From NCBI GenBank assembly GCA_002413265.1, contig DHWR01000194.1:9832-20376 (forward strand): 10,545 bases of DNA, given 5' to 3'. A model generated the notes under the pieces. It did no database searches. It saw only the letters and a list, made by a program, of their open reading frames with translations, and was not told where the DNA came from. A program made the position numbers and the translations under genes. This document shows, one piece after another, positions 4,692 through 10,545 of this stretch. Source of the DNA: Chloroflexi bacterium UBA5177. Its GTDB lineage: Bacteria > Chloroflexota > UBA5177. Position 1 is the first letter of the stretch. Each line of letters begins with the position of its first letter.

Positions 4692-6578
4692 CTGCGCGCG
4701 GTCGCTCGCTTCGTCAACAGCCAGATTCTTGAGCGACTTCGTCTCCACGGCTTCACCTTCTTTCGCGACTGCATCCTCATATCTGCTGCCTTCTCTCTCG
4801 CCGAGCTGGCTCGTTTCGACGGCAGCGTTCCGAGGGTCGAGTGGCGACACCTTGCCATTGTCATGCCGGCCCTCTGGCTGGTCTACTGCACCTTCAGCTA
4901 CCTCTACGGCATTCACCGGCGCCTGTGGACCTACGCCGGCATGAGAGACTTGCGCGCCTTGCTCACCGCGGTTGTAATGGCATCCGCCACCGGGCTGGTT
5001 GCCGATCTGCTGATTTTCGGCAAGGCTCGACCGCTACCCGTTTCAGTGGTCTTTATGGGTGGCTTCTTTGTACTCCCAGCTCTTCTTGCCGCGCGCGTGG
5101 GACAGGTCTTTTTCCGCCGGACGAACAAGGTTGAGGGTAAGCTTCGGGTGCTGATCGTAGGCGCCGGCGAAGGCGGCCAGGTCGTTGCAGCGGATCTCCT
5201 CAATCACGCGGAATGGAACCAGGCACCTGTCGCGTTCGTGGACGACGACCCTAAGAAGTATCGGATGAGGGTACACGGTGTCCCGGTCCTTGGTACGACC
5301 GAGCACATTCCTGCGCTGGTCGATGGTCTGCGAGTGGACATCGTCGGCATCGCGGTCCCGAGTGCTTCGGCTCCCCAGATGGAGCGCATCCTGAAAATCG
5401 TTCAGGAAACGGACGTCCGAATCCAGATCCTGCCCACGAGGACCGAGGCTCTGGCAGAGCATCGAGCGCTCCGACTCAGAGATATCAACCTCGACGACCT
5501 GCTGGAGCGACCCGGTTCGCGCAGCCACCGAGATGAGGCACTGACGATCGAGGCAGTGCATGGGCGGACCGTCCTCGTGACTGGAGCAGCAGGCTCTATC
5601 GGCTCCGAGCTGTGCCGGCAGCTCCTTTCGCTAGAGCCGGCTCGCGTCGTGGCTCTGGACAACAACGAGACGGGGCTCTTTCACCTCGAGCAAGAGATTG
5701 GCGCGCTTCCGGACGGCGAACTGTTCGCAACGGTGCTGGCCGACATCTCGAACGAGACCGATCTGGACATGGTTTTCCGTCGCTTCGCACCAAATCTTGT
5801 TTTTCATGCAGGCGCGTACAAACACGTCCCCATGCTCGAGCGACATCCGGAGCAAGCGGTCTTCGTCAACGTGCTCGGCACGTTCAATCTCTGCCGGCTG
5901 GCTTCGCGTCAGCAGTGCGAACGGTTCGTCTTTATCTCCACGGACAAAGCGGTCAGTCCTGTGAACAACCTGGGCTTCTCGAAGCGTATTGGGGAGCTGA
6001 TCGTGCGAGCGCACAGCGCGTCCAGCTCCACCGCCTTCTGTTGTGTTCGCTTCGGCAATGTGGTGGGTAGTCGGGGCAGCGCCCTTCCGGAGTTTGTCCG
6101 GCAGATAGATGCGGGTGGTCCTGTCACCGTGACTCATCCTGATGTGGAGCGCTACTTCATGACGATTCCAGAGGCTGTCAGTCTCGTCATTTCAGCCGGG
6201 ACCTTCGCCGGGGGCGGAGAGCTTTACATGCTTGACATGGGCGAGCCGATCCGCATCGATAATCTCGTCAAACGGATGATCCGGCTTCGTGGGTTACGGC
6301 CGGGCAAGGACATAGACATTCAGTACACCGGCCTCCGCCCTGGCGAGAAGCTCTCCGAGGAGCTAATTTTCGTGGGCGAGGAATCCTCCCCGACGACCAA
6401 CCCTGCAGTGTTTGCCTTGCGCGACGAAAGGGCGATTGGCCTTCGGGAGCTGAATGAGAGCGTAGGGCGCCTTGCTGCCGTTGCTAGAAGAGGCGATTCT
6501 GCTATGGTCAGCGAGATGCTGAGCAATCTGGCCACCAGCCGTCCCGCCGACCTTCAGCAATCAGATGCTGCCGGCTAG
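4689..6578 (+). CDS. Membrane-anchored nucleotide-sugar 4,6-dehydratase, CapD/WbpM/FlaA1 family
   Basis: The 629-residue length fits the long, membrane-bound class of this family. Four hydrophobic helices occupy about residues 26-44, 54-75, 91-110 and 116-142. A first Rossmann domain begins with VGAGEGG (157-163). The catalytic short-chain dehydrogenase domain starts at GAAGSIGSE (299-307). HAGAYKHVPM (373-382), FISTDKAV ending at 422 (D419, K420), K432, RFGNVVGSRGS and GLRPGEKLSEEL all match the family. These enzymes convert UDP-GlcNAc or a similar sugar to a 4-keto-6-deoxy intermediate at the inner face of the membrane, the first step to bacillosamine, QuiNAc or FucNAc-type sugars. An oddity is Leu428 in NNLGFSKR, where WbpM-like proteins have Met and short FlaA1-type enzymes Tyr. 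The gene has its own probable promoter. The substrate is not decided by sequence. Confidence 0.93.
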   Translation: MLRAVARFVNSQILERLRLHGFTFFRDCILISAAFSLAELARFDGSVPRVEWRHLAIVMPALWLVYCTFSYLYGIHRRLWTYAGMRDLRALLTAVVMASATGLVADLLIFGKARPLPVSVVFMGGFFVLPALLAARVGQVFFRRTNKVEGKLRVLIVGAGEGGQVVAADLLNHAEWNQAPVAFVDDDPKKYRMRVHGVPVLGTTEHIPALVDGLRVDIVGIAVPSASAPQMERILKIVQETDVRIQILPTRTEALAEHRALRLRDINLDDLLERPGSRSHRDEALTIEAVHGRTVLVTGAAGSIGSELCRQLLSLEPARVVALDNNETGLFHLEQEIGALPDGELFATVLADISNETDLDMVFRRFAPNLVFHAGAYKHVPMLERHPEQAVFVNVLGTFNLCRLASRQQCERFVFISTDKAVSPVNNLGFSKRIGELIVRAHSASSSTAFCCVRFGNVVGSRGSALPEFVRQIDAGGPVTVTHPDVERYFMTIPEAVSLVISAGTFAGGGELYMLDMGEPIRIDNLVKRMIRLRGLRPGKDIDIQYTGLRPGEKLSEELIFVGEESSPTTNPAVFALRDERAIGLRELNESVGRLAAVARRGDSAMVSEMLSNLATSRPADLQQSDAAG

Positions 6579-6582
6579 ACGA

Positions 6583-6611
6583 CTGTGATCAGCACCCATC
6601 ACCCGTAGAAT
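6583..6611 (+). promoter_or_regulatory. Putative promoter CTGTGA-N17-TAGAAT directly before the DUF4012 gene
   Basis: TAGAAT at 6606-6611 matches 5 of 6 positions of the -10 consensus. A poor -35 (CTGTGA, 6583-6588, 3 of 6) is 17 bases upstream. The predicted transcription start near 6618 is only about 7 bases before the ATG at 6625, and there is no Shine-Dalgarno sequence, so translation would be from a leaderless or very short leader mRNA. Co-transcription from the dehydratase gene 46 bases upstream is also possible. Confidence 0.35.
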
Positions 6612-6624
6612 CGGCCTTACCTAA

Positions 6625-8598
6625 ATGACCAGACGTCTGTTTGTCGTTGCGTTTTGCGGCGCGTGCCTTCTTGCTGCCTTCGTGGCGGCATCTGTGGCAC
6701 TGGTGTACGCGCGTCAATCTGTGGATCGCGGGATTCGCGACCTCGACAGTGCCCAGGCCTTCCTCGCGCCTTCTATCGTCAAGAGATCACCAACGACCTC
6801 GCTGCTTCGCGCGCAGTCTGACGTTCGGGCGGCTCAGGTGCAATTCTCGGGAGCTCACACTCGAATTGAATTGCTCCGGCCGGTTCTCGAACATCTCTCC
6901 TGGGTGCCGCACTTTGGCCAGGATTTGGCGGCGGCGCCATCGCTGTCCGGCACCGCGGTTCACCTTGCGGATGGCCTCGAGCCACTGCTTGCCGGTCTCC
7001 GGCCACTTGCTCAGGAGGTAGAGGCTCGCAGCAGTACGCGGCAGAACATCATGACTCGTCTCACCGCTCGCATTCGCCTCTCGGCGCCCAGCTTTCAAAC
7101 GGCCTGTAACCAATTTGAAGGCGCGAAGAGCGAACGTGCTCAGGTTCCCAAGAGTCTCTCGGGTCCCGCCAGCCGTGCGGTGCGTCGCCTGGATGCTCGT
7201 CTTCCGAACCTTCTGAAGCTATGCCGTGGGTTGCTGCTGGCGCCCCGCATTCTGGGCGATCCTACGCCCGCTTCCTATCTGGTTGCCTATCAGGATTCAC
7301 AAGAGCTTCGTGCCTCGGGCGGTTTCCTAGGGAGCGCGGGAGTGGTGCGAGTGCGCAACGGTTTGGTCACGCAGGCCTTCCAGGGAGCCGAGGCTCCCCA
7401 TGAGAACGTGAGCATTCCCGCGCCCGAGCCGATGGTCTACTACAACTACGAATTTGCCTGGCTATTCAGAGACTCTAACTGGGCCGCAGATTTTCCGACG
7501 ACCGCTGCCCTGGAGCGATACTTTCTGTCCCTGGATTTTCATGAGCACGTCAATAACGTGATCGATCTGACACCAGATGGTGCAGCCGCATTCCTGCGCG
7601 GCACCGGTCCCCTCTATCTTCCGGAGTACGGACGCTGGGTTAACGCCGGCAATGTGGGCACTCTGGCGGACTATTACGCTCACTGGACGAAGACACCCGG
7701 ACCCTATCAGCTCGCGAACCCGGAGGTTCAGCGGAAACAGTTCATCCTTATCGTCAGTAGTCACATCCTGCACCGTCTGGATCGTCTCTCCGCCGTTCAA
7801 ATCGTGAATCTGGCCGAGAGTTTGGGCACATCCATCAGCCGGCGAGGGGTGCAGTTCCAGTTCCGAGACCCTCAGCTCGAAGCCTTTGCCCAGTCTCTGG
7901 GGGCATCCGGAGAGGTCAGCCCCGATCGCAACGACTACCTCTACCTGGTGGACAGCAACATTGCCTACAACCATGTCAGCCCATACGTGCATATCGGGCT
8001 TTCCTACCAGGCGACGGTGCGGCGTGATCGCTGGCTGGACGTTCACCTCAAGATCCATATGAAGGACGGCCCGGTCCCCCCGAGGGTCCTGACGCAGTAC
8101 AAGTCCTACGGACCGGGTGCCGGCCTTCTGGGCAAGAATACCGACTACGCCGACTTTGTCCGCATCTTTGCGCCCGCCGGCGCGCAGCTGGTTGATCAGG
8201 CCGGCTGGACGCAGCCCTGGACTCCCGGTACGGTCTACCGCAAGACCATGTTTTGCGGCTATGTCATCGTTCCCTACCTGCAGTCACGCACGATCGACCT
8301 TCACTACATCGTGCCCCCGAACGTCTTCACGAAGACGAATGGGACGAGCTACCGGCTCCTGATCCAGCGCCAACCCGGGAGCCACCTGGATTGGATCAGG
8401 GTTGGCGTGCGAGATGCTGCCGGCGGACCGGTGCGGAGTTGGAATGTACCGCATCCGCAGACCGACAGTCGCTTCTCGGCGCCCGTTCGAGCCTTGCCAT
8501 TTAGCCCCATTCCGCTCGCCCAGACTGCCCTGCGCCCTGCCGTGAAACCGGGCAGCTTAATCGAACCTCACGCCTTTCTGGCTCGACCGAAGCCCTGA
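6625..8598 (+). CDS. DUF4012-domain protein, membrane-anchored and extracytoplasmic
   Basis: This 657-residue protein begins with a basic MTRR and one hydrophobic helix at about residues 5-28, which reads as an uncleaved signal anchor. The remainder has no further membrane helices and should lie outside the cytoplasm. Residues about 30-210 look helical and carry many Arg, Leu and Gln. From about 215 on comes the recognisable DUF4012 region, with SQELRASGGFLGSAG (225-239) matching the family hallmark (typically ELRATGGFIGS). The C-terminal third is strand-rich and ends in a Pro-rich tail. DUF4012 has no established biochemical function that I know of. Members occur in actinobacterial, chloroflexotal and candidate-phylum genomes, often near surface-polysaccharide genes, as here between a 4,6-dehydratase and UDP-glucose dehydrogenase. 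A role in cell-wall glycan export or attachment is an inference from context. The family call rests on the hallmark motif and architecture. Confidence 0.8.
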   Translation: MTRRLFVVAFCGACLLAAFVAASVALVYARQSVDRGIRDLDSAQAFLAPSIVKRSPTTSLLRAQSDVRAAQVQFSGAHTRIELLRPVLEHLSWVPHFGQDLAAAPSLSGTAVHLADGLEPLLAGLRPLAQEVEARSSTRQNIMTRLTARIRLSAPSFQTACNQFEGAKSERAQVPKSLSGPASRAVRRLDARLPNLLKLCRGLLLAPRILGDPTPASYLVAYQDSQELRASGGFLGSAGVVRVRNGLVTQAFQGAEAPHENVSIPAPEPMVYYNYEFAWLFRDSNWAADFPTTAALERYFLSLDFHEHVNNVIDLTPDGAAAFLRGTGPLYLPEYGRWVNAGNVGTLADYYAHWTKTPGPYQLANPEVQRKQFILIVSSHILHRLDRLSAVQIVNLAESLGTSISRRGVQFQFRDPQLEAFAQSLGASGEVSPDRNDYLYLVDSNIAYNHVSPYVHIGLSYQATVRRDRWLDVHLKIHMKDGPVPPRVLTQYKSYGPGAGLLGKNTDYADFVRIFAPAGAQLVDQAGWTQPWTPGTVYRKTMFCGYVIVPYLQSRTIDLHYIVPPNVFTKTNGTSYRLLIQRQPGSHLDWIRVGVRDAAGGPVRSWNVPHPQTDSRFSAPVRALPFSPIPLAQTALRPAVKPGSLIEPHAFLARPKP

Positions 8599-8667
8599 CG
8601 GGGGTGACTCAATGTCGGGGATTGACGGTTCTCAGTAACGACCTGCCGGCCGCGCAGACCGAGCGGG

Positions 8668-8673
8668 TATACT
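8668..8673 (+). promoter_or_regulatory. Putative -10 box TATACT before the UDP-glucose dehydrogenase gene
   Basis: TATACT (5 of 6 consensus) lies 37 bases upstream of the GTG at 8711. The best -35 candidate, CTGCCG at 8643-8648, is weak and has a 19-base spacer. A TTGACG at 8622-8627 is too far upstream to pair with it. Transcription would begin near 8680, inside the small hairpin described next. Confidence 0.3.
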
Positions 8674-8677
8674 GCGG

Positions 8678-8697
8678 CGCCGTCAAACCGGCGTTTT
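8678..8697 (+). terminator. Small GC hairpin followed by TTTT upstream of the UDP-glucose dehydrogenase gene
   Basis: CGCCG (8678-8682) and CGGCG (8689-8693) pair around TCAAAC and are followed directly by TTTT (8694-8697). The stem of 5 bp is short for an efficient intrinsic terminator of the DUF4012 transcript. If transcription starts at the TATACT just upstream, the same hairpin would be the 5' end of the next mRNA. Confidence 0.3.
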
Positions 8698-8710
8698 GGG
8701 GTCTGTCATT

Positions 8711-10057
8711 GTGAAGAACATCTGTGTCGTAGGGACTGGGTATGTCGGCCTTACGACTGGCACCTGCTTTGCCGACATGGGAAATCACGTGGTCTGCGTT
8801 GATATCGATCAGGCCAAGGTTGCGAGTCTCAACGCGGGCTCCATGCCCATCCATGAACCTGGGCTGGGAGAGATCCTCGTGTCTAATCTCAAGGCCGGCC
8901 GGTTAACCTTCACGTCCTCCTACGCCGAGGGGCTCAAAGATGCTCACTTCGTCTTCATCGCAGTCGGCACGCCGGACGACGGTCAGGGGGGCGCGGATCT
9001 GAGCCAGGTGCGATCGGCAGCGAAGAGCATCGGCGAGCATCTCGATCATCCGGTGATCGTCGTCAACAAGAGCACCGTGCCTATAGGGACGGGAGACCTC
9101 GTGACAAGCATCATCGACGAATACCGTCGACCGGAAGCCCGCATCACGGTCGTCTCGAACCCGGAATTTCTTCGGGAAGGATCGGCGCTTCACGACTGTA
9201 TGGAGCCGGAACGCGTTGTATTGGGCTCAGAGGATGCGGTCGCAATGGAAGCTGTCGAGGGCATCTATGCGGGATTGGGCGCTCCCGTAATCAAGACCGA
9301 TCTCCGCACCGCGGAGATGATCAAATACGCCTCCAACGCCTTTCTGGCGACCCGCATCTCCTTCATCAACGAGGTGGCGGCCATCTGCGACAAGCTTGGC
9401 GCGGACGTCAAGCAGGTGGCGCTTGGAATGGGCTATGACAGCCGCATCGGACCGTCGTATCTCGACGCCGGACTCGGCTTTGGCGGGTCGTGCTTCCCCA
9501 AGGACGTCAAAGCTTTGATTCGCATGGCGCGGGACTCTGGGCAGCATCCGCAGATGCTGGAAGCCGTGATGGAGATCAACCGCGATCGTCGCCGCTGGGT
9601 GATCGACACGTTGGTCCTTACTTTGGGAACCCTCAAAGAGAAGCGCGTTGCGATGCTCGGAGTCGCCTTCAAACCGAATACCGACGACGTTCGGGAGGCT
9701 CCCGCGCTCGATCTGATCCAGCGCCTTCAAAATGCGGGAGCTCATGTGCGCGTGTACGATCCTGCCGCCATGGAGAACGCTGCGGCCGCGACCGAAGGCG
9801 TCGACTTTGCAAGCGACGCTTATTCGGCGGCTGATTCAGCCGACGCTGTGATCCTTGTCACGGAATGGAACGAGTTCAAGAACCTGGATCTTGTGCGATT
9901 GCGGAGACTGGTGCGCCGGCCGGTGCTCATTGACGGCAGAAATGTCTACGACCCGGCAGCTGCGACCGATGCGGGATTCGAGTATCACGGCGTCGCGCGG
10001 GGTATTCCACCGCGATCCCTGCCGGTCATCGAGAGTGAGACTCGGGCACGCGGTTAG
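8711..10057 (+). CDS. ugd: UDP-glucose 6-dehydrogenase
   Basis: It oxidises UDP-glucose twice with NAD+ to UDP-glucuronate in the cytoplasm. From GTG 8711 it is a 448-residue protein beginning MKNICVVGTGYVGL, with the NAD-binding GTGYVG at residues 8-13. NPEFLREGSA forms the substrate loop, K205 and N209 in MIKYASN are conserved active-site residues, and C261 in GFGGSCFPKD is the catalytic cysteine. A C-terminal UDP-binding domain with AFKPNTDDVREAPAL completes the fold. The TTG at 8696 would add five residues with no similarity to the family start; GGGG at 8698-8701 is a weak ribosome-binding site for the GTG. The GYDSRIGPSYLDAGLGFGG stretch resembles the TuaD-type glucose enzymes rather than UDP-GlcNAc/ManNAc dehydrogenases. 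Its product is the substrate of the neighbouring decarboxylase. Its stop overlaps that convergent gene by 4 bp. Confidence 0.95.
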   Translation: MKNICVVGTGYVGLTTGTCFADMGNHVVCVDIDQAKVASLNAGSMPIHEPGLGEILVSNLKAGRLTFTSSYAEGLKDAHFVFIAVGTPDDGQGGADLSQVRSAAKSIGEHLDHPVIVVNKSTVPIGTGDLVTSIIDEYRRPEARITVVSNPEFLREGSALHDCMEPERVVLGSEDAVAMEAVEGIYAGLGAPVIKTDLRTAEMIKYASNAFLATRISFINEVAAICDKLGADVKQVALGMGYDSRIGPSYLDAGLGFGGSCFPKDVKALIRMARDSGQHPQMLEAVMEINRDRRRWVIDTLVLTLGTLKEKRVAMLGVAFKPNTDDVREAPALDLIQRLQNAGAHVRVYDPAAMENAAAATEGVDFASDAYSAADSADAVILVTEWNEFKNLDLVRLRRLVRRPVLIDGRNVYDPAAATDAGFEYHGVARGIPPRSLPVIESETRARG

Positions 10058-10545
10058 CCGGCTGCAGCGGAGACCGCGGGAAGGCGACGAAACCATTCGG
10101 CGGTGAGGTCGATACCTTCGTCGAGCGATACAGCCGGTTCCCAGGATAGGTGTTCGCGAGCCAGTGTTATGTCTGGTTTGCGCCGAGCCGGATCGTCCTC
10201 CGGCAGCGGAAGATGGACGACGCCTGCGCTGCTGCCTAGTCGCGCGGCGACGATCCTCGCCGCCTCCATAACCGTCAGCTCATCAGGGTTTCCAAGATTG
10301 AAGACTCGGCCCGTCGTCCCCTCGGTTTCCATAGCAGCGATGATCCCGCGGACCAGATCGTCCACGTAGCAAAAACTTCGTGTTTGGGACCCGTCGCCAT
10401 ATATCGTGATGGGATCGCGTCGCAAGGCCTGCATGACGAAGTTTGGGATGATACGGCCGTCGTCGGGGCGGGACCGAGGACCGTACGTGTTGAAGATGCG
10501 CACGATGCGAGCGTCAACTCGACTGCTGCGGACGTACTCCATGGT
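10054..10545 (-). CDS. NAD-dependent epimerase/dehydratase, probably UDP-glucuronate decarboxylase (N-terminus missing)
   Basis: The frame runs off the right edge of the window, so only the C-terminal 163 residues are seen; the internal ATG at 10542-10540 is unlikely to be the start. RIFNTYGPRSRPDDGR, YGDGSQTRSFCYVDDLV and FNLGNPDELTV are characteristic of the UDP-glucuronate decarboxylase (UDP-xylose synthase) branch of the extended short-chain dehydrogenases. RKPDITLAREHLSWEP is the usual end of the fold. The NAD-binding GxxGxxG motif and the YxxxK pair lie in the missing part. It would turn UDP-glucuronate, made by the adjacent dehydrogenase, into UDP-xylose. UDP-glucose 4-epimerase or a dTDP-glucose dehydratase is less likely. 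Its TAA stop (10056 to 10054) interlocks with the TAG of the convergent gene. Confidence 0.88.
   Translation of the reverse strand, partial: TMEYVRSSRVDARIVRIFNTYGPRSRPDDGRIIPNFVMQALRRDPITIYGDGSQTRSFCYVDDLVRGIIAAMETEGTTGRVFNLGNPDELTVMEAARIVAARLGSSAGVVHLPLPEDDPARRKPDITLAREHLSWEPAVSLDEGIDLTAEWFRRLPAVSAAAG

Noticed and set aside
5043..5561. Minus-strand ORF of 172 codons within the dehydratase gene
   Set aside because: It is fully antisense to a well-conserved coding region and has no recognisable domain.
8622..8627. TTGACG as a -35 box for the UDP-glucose dehydrogenase gene
   Set aside because: It is 40 bases from the TATACT box, and no -10-like sequence stands 16-19 bases downstream of it.
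1..10545. Search for CRISPR arrays, tRNA/rRNA genes, insertion sequences, integrases, toxin-antitoxin or defence genes
   Set aside because: No regularly spaced repeats, tRNA-like cloverleafs, transposase motifs or defence-family proteins were seen by eye in either strand; the window is densely filled with metabolic and surface-glycan genes.

Overview
The window is a GC-rich (estimated by eye, roughly 60%) bacterial chromosome segment. It looks like a cell-surface polysaccharide / nucleotide-sugar locus. No RNA genes, mobile elements, CRISPR arrays or phage genes are visible. The organism cannot be named from this sequence. A DUF4012 exported protein, an iron-sulfur APS-reductase-type CysH, frequent GTG/TTG starts and promoters close to start codons would suit an uncultured soil lineage of the Chloroflexota / Dormibacterota / Actinomycetota kind, but this is a low-confidence inference.

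Layout. (1) 1-429 is the C-terminal end of an exported beta-rich (Ig-like) protein cut by the window edge. (2) 475-678 is a small two-helix membrane protein with a promoter directly in front of its GTG. (3) 679-820 separates convergent genes and holds a perfect 13-bp inverted repeat. (4) On the minus strand, 2457 down to 821 encodes a left-handed beta-helix acyltransferase followed, with a 4-bp overlap, by a Gfo/Idh/MocA oxidoreductase. (5) A divergent promoter region (about 2458-2666) separates these from a plus-strand run: APS reductase (cysH-like), DegT-family sugar aminotransferase, membrane-anchored CapD/WbpM-like 4,6-dehydratase, DUF4012 protein and UDP-glucose 6-dehydrogenase. (6) The dehydrogenase converges on, and overlaps by 4 bp, a minus-strand UDP-glucuronate decarboxylase-like epimerase cut by the right edge.

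How they fit. The dehydrogenase (UDP-Glc to UDP-GlcA) and the epimerase/decarboxylase (UDP-GlcA to UDP-xylose) form a recognisable pair. The oxidoreductase, aminotransferase and acyltransferase have the enzyme classes of a WbpB/WbpE/WbpD-type route to a diacetamido-uronic acid. The aminotransferase and acyltransferase could instead act after the 4,6-dehydratase, giving an N-acetylated 4-amino-6-deoxy sugar. No glycosyltransferase, flippase or polymerase lies in the window, so these probably lie outside it. The least expected member is the assimilatory APS reductase placed between the sugar genes without visible sulfate-activation partners. I see no convincing wholly new system. The best leads are the cysH placement and its altered C-terminal motif, the DUF4012 protein beside nucleotide-sugar enzymes, the atypical dehydratase active site, and the near-leaderless promoter arrangements.
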